A stretch of 64,000 nucleotides of DNA from Azolla caroliniana. Its lineage: Eukaryota; Polypodiophyta. Each line of letters opens with the position of its first letter. Position 1 is the first letter of the stretch. Positions 21,795-31,772 of this stretch are shown here, in pieces. Position numbers and translations under genes: made by a program. The DNA lies in the NCBI GenBank assembly GCA_043228905.1, contig JBHGNT010000005.1, positions 11,160,001 to 11,224,000 of the forward strand. Direction: 5' to 3'. The notes under the pieces are model-generated. The model was not told the origin of the DNA and ran no database searches. It saw nothing but the letters and a program-made list of their open reading frames with translations.

Positions 21795-24218
21795 TTACAT
21801 CATCACCTGTAGCCAACAAATAGGAATAGCTGCCCAAACTCTACGAATTCTTCTTCTTTTCCGGTTAGCTTTATTTCCATCACCCTTATAACTATCATAC
21901 TTACCTTTTACTGTATGTATCAGTAATTCCCAAAATGTCTTAACCTGATCCACAAAATGAATTTGTTCATCGTTGTATAGTTTGGAACATCTCGCTTTCC
22001 ACAAAACCCATAGGGCCAAAGAGGAAACAATCTGCCAAACATAACACCGCGAGAAGAACTTGATTCCCGGTACGGAGTTTGAAATAGAGTACACCTGAAA
22101 ACGTTTTACCTGTAAAGTCAATGAAGAATTATGATAATGATAAAAAACCTTTTGATGATCCAACGTTCCCCAAAATACTGCACCCCACGTGAAAATGGCT
22201 GACCTATACTTACGACCTAATAACCTAAGAATTCGAAACCAAAAACTTTTGGCCGCAACACATTACCAAAAAACATGATGCAATGTCTCAACTGCAAACC
22301 CACACATAACACATGATCTGTCAGACATTGTTCCCCTCAATAAACCTCCTACTAGCAAGGTGTAATGAATCATCAACCATCGAAAATGTAATACCTTATT
22401 CATACACTTAAGTGACCAAAATTGTTTCCAGAACTTCAACATATGCGAGGACGACACATTACCTTCCTCCCAATATTTTTTCCCCGTAGGTACCGATTCA
22501 ATCTGATTCAAAAGAAAATTCCTTCCAAACGCCACAGAATATGTGAAGAATGGGAGGACCTTCGTTTGCGAAGTGTCGGATTTGTACAGCTTCCAACCAT
22601 AATCAGACGGATCCCAATGCAAATAAGCAGTTGGCCTAGATTGTAAAACCCAAATATTAGATGAATATTTAGCAATTAAGGGATTAGGATCTATAAAGAT
22701 CTTTTTATGTAATTAAGCAATTACTCGCACTGGTAACTGATTTGCAGAAGACATAATTGGAGCCTCCTCCTCCACTACAAACATTCTACCATTATCCAGA
22801 ACTTCATAAAAATATAGGCTGCCATTTTGATGGTATAAACGAGCTCCTATAAGTATATTAAGAGTCGAAAACATATCATACCAATTCTGAAAATGGTCGA
22901 ATTGCATAGTTGGCATTGTTACCTGAAATACCGTGGACACTTGAGAGAACATAATATTTGCCCCTCTTAAATTAGACAACCTATTCCTCTGGTCCTGTGC
23001 TGAAGTCTCCGAAAACTTTAGCCACTCCACAACCGTAGGGTGGGGCCACTATCCAATGCCACCCAAGATAACCTAGGCCATAAACCCGAAACACATGCAG
23101 CTTCATCAGTAAAGAAAGGATTCCATAACAATGGTTGACGCATGAATTGAGAACGAGTTTTTGGTGGCAAGAAAACAAGTGCTTAACGAATACGTTCTCA
23201 TGCATGACTAATTCCATTAAAGAACCGTAAAGACCCAACAGACGACTTAGGTAAAGGAAAATCCAAATTAAAGAACCATTTAAGACTATCCCTCCATTGA
23301 CCACCTATCGATGGCTTAAACTTATGTAGATGAAGAATCCATAACTTTTTCCATAATTCCTCTCCAGGTAATAAACTTCTAACAACATGTTTAGCTAGTA
23401 ATGCCTTACTTTGCATTAAGGGATCAATCAAACGTAAACCACCTTTCTATTTAGACTGTATAAGAACCGACCAATCGACCTTTGCTACAGGAGTGTGTGA
23501 ACTAGCATGCCCCCAAATAAAATTTCGCACTAGACGTTGAACTTTAAGCATTACTGACCTAGAAAACAACCATGTAGATGCAATATACCAAATCAAGGAC
23601 AAAAGCACCGAATTTGCAACAACTACACGTCCTGCTAAGGACAACTTTGCCTTATTCCAATATATTAACTTATTTCTTAATCTTAACAACAAAGGTGCTA
23701 TCATATCTTCTGCATTTAATCCCAAACCCACTCTACATCCTAGATACCTAATAGAATGACCTGTATGTATCCATGTAAATCCTGAACTAAATACATTAAT
23801 CGGCGGATCTCCCTCAGCCACCCAAAAACCTGATGATTTATCCCAATTAATCAATGCACCCGATGCTTGTGAGAAGTCATCCATAGCTTTTTGAACCTGC
23901 AATAAATTAACTTGTGAGGCTTGAACATAGAGAGTTGTGTGCATTACAATATAGTGTTGAAACTCCTCGGATCCATCTGTTTGGAAAACCCATCCTAAGC
24001 AAAGTACCCTCCATAAAATCCCAATCCACTCTGTTATAAGCTTTCTCAAAATCAAGAAATAACACTGCCAAATCTTGCTTATGTAATTCAGCGAAGGCAA
24101 CCATTTCCCAAAAAAGAATAATATTATCAAAAATACTCTGTTCTTTCATAAAACCAGTTTGGGAAACATGAATTAACTCAGAAAGGTAAGGTTGTAGACG
24201 TCTAGCTATATTTTTTGC
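21795..24218 (-). pseudogene. LINE ORF2, RT core to C-terminal zinc finger
   Basis: From 24218 leftward: LLAKNIARRLQPYLSELIHV, SQTGFMKEQSIFDNI, and RT motif A VLFLDFEKAYNRVDWDF. Then, near 23935, VSTLYCNAH is followed directly by TTLYVQASQ, so RT motif B and the catalytic F/YADD block are deleted. Downstream SGALINWDKSSGFW, RYLGCRVG, KLSLAGRVVVANSVL and a zf-RVT-like domain (CMNKVLHFRWLMIHY...CVMCGFAVETLHHVFW, 22622-22263) are recognisable through many frame changes. Inactive. Confidence 0.85.
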
Positions 24219-24222
24219 TAAT

Positions 24223-24258
24223 AACACTGGGACATTTGAAACAAGTAATATGTTGCAT
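24223..24258 (+). repeat. Left terminal inverted repeat
   Basis: Pairs with 27397-27432. Mismatches are at positions 6, 10, 22 and 32 of the repeat. Flanked on the outside by TAAT. Confidence 0.85.
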
Positions 24259-24509
24259 TTTGAGAACTGTCCATCAAAAAATGACACAAATTAGGGTGAT
24301 TCACAAAAAGGGGTGCGTAAAGGAATTTTAAAAATGACCCAAAAATATATTGATTTTGAACATGTACGGAAATTTAGGTGTTCAAAAAAATGCCTAAATA
24401 ATGGACATGCCAAACTTACAAATGAATGTCCAAAATGACTAACCCCAATATTTATAGAAATTCTGAATCCAAATCTTGATGTGCAATACAATATTTATAG
24501 TTAACGTAT

Positions 24510-24880
24510 CAGGACAATCATTTTTCAAGTTTATGTCATCATCTTCATACCCATTAGATGAACTAGTACGAGTTTATGAGGTCTCATCCTCATCATCAAT
24601 GGCAACTAATGCATTGTGTTGATCCAATTGCAATCCAACCTCATCGAGTTTATGAGTCATGCTTCTTGTTTGTCATTGTGTTGTGTCTGAAGCCACATTC
24701 CAGATCCTCTTTTAGTATCTTCATTGTGGTCTGTCACAGATAACTTGTTTTGGTCAAAGATAAGTCATACACTAATATATAAACATTATCCAATGTAAGA
24801 GTAGATGTGCTTGATGCATCTTTCCTCACTTTTTGGTTATGATATTTCATTATGTACTTTCCATTTACAAGATTAGATTA
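24510..24880 (-). pseudogene. Tail of transposon gene A (unrecognised)
   Basis: Minus-strand relic with STSTLTLDNVYILVYDLSLT near 24800-24745, then LKEDL, then THKLDEVGLQLDQHNALVAI followed by DDEDETS*TRTSSS. The same succession (NTSNLDMQDVDIIVYDFTLT, IIKEKL, LLLDEDNALIGTSDDDEDES) occurs on the minus strand at 48130-48420. The tail is acidic. I do not recognise the family; by position it ends just inside the left inverted repeat, so it is probably one of the transposon's own genes. Stops and frameshifts present. Confidence 0.55.
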
Positions 24881-24984
24881 TGTGAGAGAAGCTTTCTACC
24901 AAAATCATTAGAATCTAAAAAATGTCTTAAAGAAGTTTTCCATTTTTCTTAGATTCTCATAGTAAGCCTTTGATGTCGTATAGA

Positions 24985-26250
24985 AATCCGATTCATTCCA
25001 TCTAGATTTGATGCAACATGTCGAATTTTACTCTATACATCTAGAATTGGATATAATGCATTAGATTCCTGTAAGTCTGGAATTTTTTTAAAAATTTCCA
25101 TTAAAAAAATAATCTTGCATTTTAATGCATTGCATTTAATTCTAGCTACATAGACTAAAATATGATACATTGCATGGATTTCCCGAAAATACATAAATAA
25201 ATACAAATTGAAAAAATAAAACATTTTCCCATAAATAAATAAATAAACAATTTTTTGGTATTTTGTTTGTCTATTTTCTCATAAATAACTATATAGAAAT
25301 TGAAAAAATGAATTTTCAAAGGAAATCCGATGCATTGCACCGGATTTCTATTGAAAGTCCACTTTTTGCTATTTGTTACCAAATTTTCATATTTTAAAAT
25401 ATTTTTCTGTATTTTTTAAATTTTTTTTCATTTTTTCCCATAAATAAATAAATAGACAAATAAACAAATTTTTTGTATTTGTTTATATTTTTCTCTAAAA
25501 AAGTGTTAAAAATAAACAAATTGTGATTTTCTCCATTTAAAATGATGTGTTTTCAACGGGAATCCAATGCACTGCATCGGATTCCCGTTAAAAACAGATC
25601 ATTTTCAACAGGATTTTCAATGGAAATCCGATGCAGTGCATCGGATTTCCGTTGAAAGTCCAATATTTTTCTTATGTTTTTTCATAAAACATTAATTTGC
25701 AATTGAAATCCGACTCAATGGTTCAGATTTTGTTGAAAATGTAATATTTTTTTATTATCTCATTGTTTTATGAAAAACCTAAAGAAATTTGGATTTTTAA
25801 TTGAAATTCGATGTAGTGCATTAGATTTCAGTTGGAAATCCACTTTTTTAATATATTTTTATTTATTTTTTGAAAAAATGAAAAACAATTGAAAAGAAAG
25901 AGGATTGCTAGCTAAAATCTGATGCAATGCATCAATGTCTAGCTGTATAGACTACGATCTGATGTAGTGTATCGGATTTCAGTTGAAAAGCCGTTTATTA
26001 TTATTTTATATGGAAAATAAATAAATAAATAACATTGGAAAAAGAAAAAAGAAAAATGGATTTTTGACTCTAATCCAACGCATTGCATTAGATTCTAGCT
26101 ATATATACTAAAATATAATGTAGTGCATAGTATTTAAGCTGAAAATCCATTTTTTATTTTTTAATGGAAATTTTTTAAAAAAATACAAAAAAAAAACTTG
26201 GATTTTCAACTGAAATCTAGTGCATCGCATTGGATTCCAATTAAAAATCC
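24985..26250. repeat. AT-rich array of imperfect palindromes
   Basis: About a dozen copies of an imperfect palindrome with consensus TCCGATGCANTGCATCGGA, near 25047, 25125, 25325, 25563, 25628, 25700, 25808, 25918, 25953, 26075, 26108 and 26211. They are separated by AT-rich DNA with 'aaataaataaataaa' and T runs. Spacing is irregular (about 35-240 bp). Each palindrome is often followed by 'gttgaaa(ag)tcca'. No long reading frame. Spacers are not unique sequences of constant length, so this is not CRISPR. Confidence 0.8.
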
Positions 26251-26424
26251 AAGATTTTTTATTTTTTCAAATTTTATTGTTTCAAAATTTCAATGGGTTT
26301 TAGATTAGTTTTCTGACACAGGTATATAATATAAAACTTACATCAATTTAGATTAACATTATATTCTATTCTTTAGTTTGATGTTACGTGTGCAATTTCA
26401 TTCTACTGTCATGTACTACTAAAA

Positions 26425-26765
26425 CATACGCCTTAAAGATTATCAGGAACTCTGTTGCATTAGAGAAGGACCTTGAGCAAGTTAATGTCATCAAAATGAG
26501 GATCCAAGGTATCTGGGGTTATCCTGATCAAGACCAAGAAGTTGGGGCAAAGCATATCAATAAAACTTAGATGTTCCAGATGACTTTTAGAAAACTTGTG
26601 GAACTATAGATGAAGACGCAGGGCAACTTGTTGAATTAGAAGACGTTTCAGAGTCTGAACATACTAACAATTCAACTTAGCGTACTGACGAAGCCAATGA
26701 GGACAATCCTGATGAAAGAGCTAATCCTGAGTAGACGGCTTTACCAGACTTATTATTCGATTGAA
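26425..26765 (+). pseudogene. Terminal exon of a ParB-DNA methyltransferase gene (relic)
   Basis: Plus-strand frame ALKIIRNSVALEKDLEQV followed by MRIQGIWGYPDQD and EVGAKHINKT, then TAG. It matches ALKLFRNTVALEKDEEQV...PDQDEEVGAKHIADT at 35135-35000 (minus) at 31 of 46 residues by eye. VALEKD follows AdoMet motif I in N4/N6 methyltransferases. Both copies have a stop codon at the same place after the Thr, and both continue with an acidic stretch (QLVELED here, ELIELDD there) in a shifted or same frame. It lies ~670 bp from the right inverted repeat. Confidence 0.75.
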
Positions 26766-27396
26766 TGGTTATGGCTTATTGTAAATTTTGAACAATATGA
26801 ATTGTTAAATTTTGACGTAATATATAAGTTGAGCTTACTTATAATTTTCGTGTAACAATCATTGAACTTAGAAATTAAGTATACTTGTATGTGTACATGT
26901 TATCTAAACTCTCCTTTTTCATTTGGGGTATATTGGAGATAAGTTTATACTCTATCATTTACTCGTATGATTGGAATGTTATTGTAGACTAGTTTATTTA
27001 TACATTGACAGTGTCATGTATCACGTGTCAATGGAAATTTTCTCTTGACATAGTAGTATCTCTTAATTGCAAGGTTCATAATTTGCTTTAAGATGTATTA
27101 TATTTAAATATACACACATAATTAGAAGAAGTCACTTATTCAATGGGGCATGCTTTTTAGAATATGCACAAGGACCCGTGTTACTATAATACTTGTGTTG
27201 ACAAATACACCCTTGTCTAAGATTTGGACAAAAACATGGTAGATAGAATATACGTCGAATGATTTTGTTGACGTGATATTAGTTAGTTCTTTTTTTCGCT
27301 ATGTTTTCATAAACCACATACACATGCGTCGTGCCTTGTTGAAATTCTGCTTAAATAAGGCATTTTTTAACATCTCACTAAGATATGAAAAAGAGA

Positions 27397-27432
27397 ATGC
27401 GACATATTACCTGTTTCAAATGACCCGGTGTT
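27397..27432 (-). repeat. Right terminal inverted repeat
   Basis: Reverse complement begins AACACCGGGTCATTTGAAAC and continues AGGTAATATGTCGCAT. Followed by TAAT. The stretch 26766-27396 before it is AT-rich with no gene that I can see. Confidence 0.85.
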
Positions 27433-27436
27433 TAAT

Positions 27437-27850
27437 ATCTTATAGATAACAATCAACAAAGTAATTGGTCTCCAATTTTGAAGCTCCTCTAATTGGCCAC
27501 TTGATTTGGGAATCATATATATTAACCCCTCATTCCAATCTTCTGGCATATTTCCAGAATCTAAAATTTGTTGATAAGCTTTGGTTAGTCCCTCACCTAT
27601 CAGATCCCAATACTTTATATACCATTGAACCCCCAACCCATCTAATCCAGGATAAACATCCTTTGCTAAGGTCTTTGCCGCTTTCAGAGTCTCTTGAGGG
27701 CGTAATGGTTTCAAAAGACAATCTGAAAGTGTTATAGATACTCTACTTTGAATCCTTGACCATACAATATCCCGTTTAAACAAATCATCACTAGAAAAGG
27801 ATTCAGCCTTTAGCAAATTTTCATAATAATTCGACGTTATTTGCCTTAGA
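27437..27850 (-). pseudogene. LINE ORF2, segment upstream of the RT core
   Basis: Minus strand: EEYTQETLRQITSNYYENLL, SLKPLRPQETL-like region, KDVYPGLDGLGVQWYIKYWD, LTKAYQQILDSGNMPEDWNE, GLIYMIPKSSGQLEEL and NWRPITLLIVIYKIL. This is the conserved lead-in to LINE RT (PGxDG ... RPITLL). It ends exactly at the TIR insertion and continues at 24218. Confidence 0.85.
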
Positions 27851-28052
27851 GTCTCTTGTGTATATTCCTCTCCCCATAGTGATATAGTTTGGAGTTTGTG
27901 GACTCCCATGGTTTTTCCCTTTCAGGGGTTTCCATGTAAAATACTTGTGTCTCAGTACTTTGGTTTTCTGTCTTCTGTGATTTCTGTCAGTTAAATCTTT
28001 GCACCTGCATACGCATTAGTGAGAACTGGTTGTGGTCGGTAGGATCCTTACA
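27851..28052 (+). repeat. Second part of the split C3 Copia 5' LTR
   Basis: Resumes with 'gagtctcttgtgtat' and 'tagtgatatagtttggagtttgtgg', parallel to 9190-9230 and 49070-49100. It ends ...CCTTACA at 28052, then AAT and TGGTATCA (28056-28063), a partial initiator-Met primer site. The first part is at 19766-20161. Confidence 0.7.
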
Positions 28053-28068
28053 AATTGGTATCAAAACG

Positions 28069-28564
28069 ATGGACAAACATCTCGGAGGAATGTTTAAGTT
28101 AACCGACTCCAACTACTCTATGTGGAAGTCAAAGATGTGGGACACGTTGGTGTGCAAAGACTTATGGTTGTTGGTGCAATACGACAAGACCGAGCCTAAC
28201 AAGATTGATGCATCGACGTGGGAATTCATGCATCTAAAGGCAGCAACATACATCAAAAGTTTTATAGACATGAGTCTAAATAACAACGTCAACAAAGAGA
28301 CCAAGGCGGATGTCCTTAGGGAGAAGATCGGCATTATGTTCAAGAACAAAAATGTTGTCAGTGTTCCAGAAGATTCTCAGTGTTCTAGAAGATTGTGAGA
28401 CTCCGATATTACGATGGCTCCAGCATGACGGAGCATTTGAATGCCTTCGAGGGACTAATCAACAAGACCACCTCTCTAGAAGTACCTCTTGCCGACAAGG
28501 TATGGCACTATTGTTGTTGGGATCCCTACCGTATAGCTTGGAGATGCTCGTTGTCATATTTTAG
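28069..28564 (+). pseudogene. C3 Copia gag fragment
   Basis: MDKHLGGMFKLTDSNYSMW, then SKMWDTLVCKDLWLLVQYDK, YIKSFIDMSLNNNVNKETKA and, after a frameshift near 28370, SLEVPLADK-like and LALLLLGSLP-like residues. It aligns with the gag of the elements at 34307 and 49269. It breaks off at ~28564 and is followed by unrelated LTR debris. Confidence 0.75.
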
Positions 28565-29523
28565 ATATTGTTTATATTTAATATAATCATGGAATATTCT
28601 AGAATGTTCTAGAATACTCTAAATATCTTGTAATAACTAAAAATATAATTATTATGACTATGCGTCATATATGTTATTGTGAAATGCACATAAGAGATCA
28701 AAACCAGCCTCATTAGCTTCTTACTTATTACTCAATTTATAGTTCATGCAAAGGTACCCATTTGGGTTGGCTTACCTAAAAAGGGTGTGCTAAAAGCGTG
28801 GGTCGGCTTAGGTACATGCATGCTAAAAAGGGTATGCTAAAAGGGTGGCACAAAGGATCACATGCACAACACATTATTATCATGGTTAAAGGTCTAACAC
28901 ATAGACCAAGACGTTGTGGATTCGAATCCTTGTAAAACACGTTCGTGTTCAGAAGTGGAAGGATTGCGCGTTTTACTTTTAGATTCCTTTCACAATTGTG
29001 CAAATTTATGCAATATATAGAAACTTGTTACACCAGTGTCACATGTTCGTCAACCCATATAGAATTTGCTCAATTATTAATATTTAACAAGTTTCAAAGT
29101 AAAAAACATGTATTTTTTGAACATTGTTAAAGTTGATGATCTCCAAATACGAAACTTATTTAAAATTATATCATATGACAATTCTTTATTCAATTGACAA
29201 TCGTTAAACTTTCAGACTGTATGATGCAATTTGCAAAGTTGGTTGACATGTGAAAATCATGTACTTCGATCATAAGATGTAGTTAAATTACAGACTATGA
29301 AAATGGTCTATACAACAATTGATCTCGAGGTTTAACCATCGTGTGGAGGTGTAGGGAGAAGAAATGGAAGTGATAGCTATAGTTAGTGATTATGTGTTCT
29401 GCACTCTAATACTTAATGAATGTTGCCCGATATACACACCCATGAGAGAGTTTCCCCAATACACACATATGAGAGAGGACACCCATACACATGTATCATA
29501 TAATGGATACACTTGGACACTCA
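28565..29523. other. LTR debris and AT-rich spacer
   Basis: 28585-28700 ('aatattctagaatgttctagaatactctaaat' onward) matches 59217-59360, part of a chromovirus LTR. 28740-28860 holds short repeats of 'aaaagggt(g/a)tgctaaaa'. 28920-28960 resembles 47775-47815 and contains GGATTCGAATCC, a B-box-like sequence. I see no gene in 28960-29523. Confidence 0.45.
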
Positions 29524-29528
29524 TTATG

Positions 29529-30250
29529 TGATGGGAACTCAACGCTCCCTATACGCAACGCTCGGCCACAACCGAGCTTAGGATCATACACAGAAAACGG
29601 GAAATAAAACACGACAAGAAGAAGAGGGAGATACACAGGAGGTTCACGTGGAAAACCCCAAACTAGGGGAAAAACCACGGCAACCCACAGGCTGCAAACT
29701 GTCACTATGTAAGAATATACAACCGTGAGTTCATTGAGGCACCGACCTCGTGCTCACTGATCTTCGCCACAGGCGGCGGTTACAACAGAGGCAACGACCT
29801 CTTTCTCTCTCTCTCTCTCTCTCTCTGTACAGTTACACACACTCTCTCTTTTCTTGCACCAACAAGAAAATGAACAACAACTAACACATATTTGCCCTAA
29901 GTCATATTTATACTAATATGACTTTCCGGCTATTTACAAATATAGCCTCGATGGGCTCTCAGAAACATATGTACGAATATGTCTCTTCCTCTGGTTCTCA
30001 CCGGGTCTGCGTCATCCGGCTCTCCGTAGCCGGGTACTCCTTATCCGGTTCTCACCAGGCCTGCACCATCCAACTCTCCGTAGCCAGGTACTCCCCATCC
30101 GGTTCACATCGGGTCTGCACCATCCGGCTCTCCGTAGCCGGGTACTCCTCATCCGGTTCACACCGGGTCTGCACCATCCGGCTCTCCATAGCCGGGTACT
30201 CCTCTTCCGGTTCTTCTCCCTTCCCATCCGGAGGGACCTGTCTCCCAACA
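29529..30250 (-). repeat. 3' LTR of the 29.5-34.5 kb Copia element
   Basis: 722 bp, TG...CA. Includes a CT microsatellite (29806-29827) and a 54 bp minisatellite (29990-30205). The polypurine tract abuts it at 30251. Confidence 0.9.
29990..30205. repeat. 54 bp minisatellite in the LTR
   Basis: Four tandem units, each with 'tccggttc(t/a)ca(c/t)cgggtctgc...' and 'ccggctctcc(g)tagccgggtactcc'. G+C-rich compared with surroundings. In U3 orientation it would lie upstream of the promoter, so it could act as a repeated regulatory module; that is inference. Confidence 0.85.
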
Positions 30251-30262
30251 AACTCCCCCTTC
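30251..30262 (-). other. Polypurine tract
   Basis: The minus strand reads GAAGGGGGAGTT directly before the 3' LTR. Confidence 0.8.
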
Positions 30263-31772
30263 ACTCCGGCATGGGATGTCTTATCAGTCTGATCCTCTTC
30301 CGGCACGCGCTCAGCTTGTCGGGTGTTAGCACTTTGGTCAGCATATCTGACCCGTTCTCGGCCGTGTGGATCTTCATCAATGTGAACTCCTAGTCATCTA
30401 CTCTTTCCCAGATCCAGTGATACCTCTGTTGGATATGCTTCGTCCGGGAATGGTAGGCCGCATTCTTAGCAAGGTGGATGGCACTTTGATTATCGCAATA
30501 GAGTCGGTATTCCTCTTGTCGGATACCGAGCTCTCCAATGAAGTCCTTCATCCATAATATTTCCTTACCGGCTTCCACAGCCGCCATGTACTCCGCCTCT
30601 GTGGTTGACAATGCAACCGTCTTCTGCAGCCTCGACTACCATGAAACAGCTCCCCCTGCATATGTCATTACATACCCGGATGTAGACCGGTTGGTATCCA
30701 CATCAGCCGACATGTCCGAATCGGTGAAACCGTCCAGTTGAGGTTTTCCGGAGCCGAATCGGAGACACATATTTGAAGTGCCCTTCAAATACCGGAGTAT
30801 CCATTTGACCGCGTTCCAGTGCTCCTTGCCGGGATTGCTCATAAACCGGCTCACCACTCCGACTGCGTATCCTATGTCCGGTCGGGTACAAACCATTGCG
30901 TACATCAAGCTCCCGACGGTAGAGGCATATGGAATCTTCATCATATCCGCCTTCTCTGCTTTCGTCTTCGGGCTTTGCTTACCAGACAGCTTGCAGTTTG
31001 CCAGAAGTGTCGATCCGACCGGTTTCGCATCTGACATGTGGAACCGGTGAAGCACCTTTGTCACATACTTCTCCTGTGACAACCATAATTGCTTCTTTGA
31101 CCGGTCCCGAATGATGTGCATCCCCAACATCTGTCTTGCCGGACCCAAGTCTTTCATTGAGAAGGTCCGGTTTAGAGCCTTCTTCAGCATCCATATTTTG
31201 ACTTGGTCACGTCCGACGATCAACATGTCATCGACGTACAGAAGGAGTATTAGGAAGTCGCCTCCTTCGAACTTCTTCACAAACACACAGTGATTGGCAT
31301 GTGTCTTGTGGTACCCTTGATCGGTCATGAAGGAATCGAACTTCCGGTACCATTGTCGGGGAGCCTGCTTCAGTCCGTACAGGCTCTTCTTCAGCCGGCA
31401 TACCAGGCGCTCCTTCCCTTTCTCCACAAATCCTTCCGGTTGCTGCATGTAGATCTCCTCTTCGAGGTCGCCGTGAAGGAATGTTGTCTTCACGTCCAAC
31501 TGCTCTACCTCAAGGTCCATGCTTGCCGCTATACTCAACACCGTCCGGATGGAGGTCATCTTTACTACCGGGGCAAATATCTCGTCGAAGTCCACGCCCT
31601 TCTTCTGCTGGAACCCCTTCACCACGATCCTGGCTTTGTATCTCGGGGGGTTTCCGGCATCTCCCGATTTCAACTTGTACACCCACTTGTTCCGGAGTGC
31701 CCGCTTTCCTTTCGGCAACTCCACCAATTCGTACGTATGGTTCTCATGCAGGGAATCCATCTCGTCCTGCAT
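30261..31772 (-). pseudogene. Copia reverse transcriptase-RNase H
   Basis: From 31772: MQDEMDSLHENHTYELVELP, KARIVVKGFQQKKGVDFDEI, MDLEVEQLDVKTTFLHGDLE, LKKSLYGLKQAPRQWYRKFD, ILLLYVDDMLIVGRD and MKDLGPARQMLGMHI. RNase H: GSLMYAMVCTRPDIGYAVGV, GYVMTYAGGAVSW, then TAG at 30636-30638 (Gln expected), continuing in frame as ALSTTEAEYMAAVEAGKEIL and HSRTKHIQQRYHWI. Catalytic Asp pair present. A second stop follows RVDD; the frame closes at 30261 next to the polypurine tract. Confidence 0.95.

Larger units (their letters stand above)
24223..27432. mobile_element. TIR DNA transposon inside the LINE, non-autonomous
   Basis: 3210 bp. Ends are inverted repeats (~36 bp, four mismatches) starting AACACTGGGACATTTGAAAC on the left and AACACCGGGTCATTTGAAAC on the right (reverse complement). 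It is flanked by TAAT at 24219-24222 and 27433-27436. Removing the element plus one TAAT restores the LINE reading KIL-AKNIARR, which fixes both borders independently. Inside are the tail of one gene on the minus strand at the left (24510-24880), an AT-rich palindrome array in the middle, and the terminal exon of a DNA methyltransferase gene on the plus strand at the right. No complete transposase is visible. Superfamily not assigned. Confidence 0.85.
20162..27850 (-). mobile_element. LINE inserted in a Copia LTR, minus strand
   Basis: Non-LTR retrotransposon. The poly(A) tail is the 12-T run at 20162-20173, followed by a repeat-rich 3' region and ORF2 (RT and zinc-finger tail) on the minus strand. 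ORF1 and endonuclease are missing, consistent with 5' truncation. ORF2 is itself interrupted by the TIR element at 24223-27432. The 5' border at ~27850 is placed where Copia LTR sequence resumes, to within ~30 bases. Confidence 0.8.

Noticed and set aside
24985-26250. CRISPR-like array of repeats
   Set aside because: Repeats are themselves palindromic and diverged, spacers vary from ~35 to ~240 bp and are AT-rich low complexity, and there are no cas genes; this is a eukaryotic transposon.
28870-28945. tRNA gene
   Set aside because: A B-box-like GGATTCGAATCC is present, but no acceptor stem or A-box pairing could be drawn; similar traces occur at the starts of chromovirus LTRs (18640, 60110).
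30010-30306. Repetitive proteins on both strands of the 54 bp minisatellite
   Set aside because: 54 is a multiple of three, so all frames tend to stay open; it lies in an LTR.
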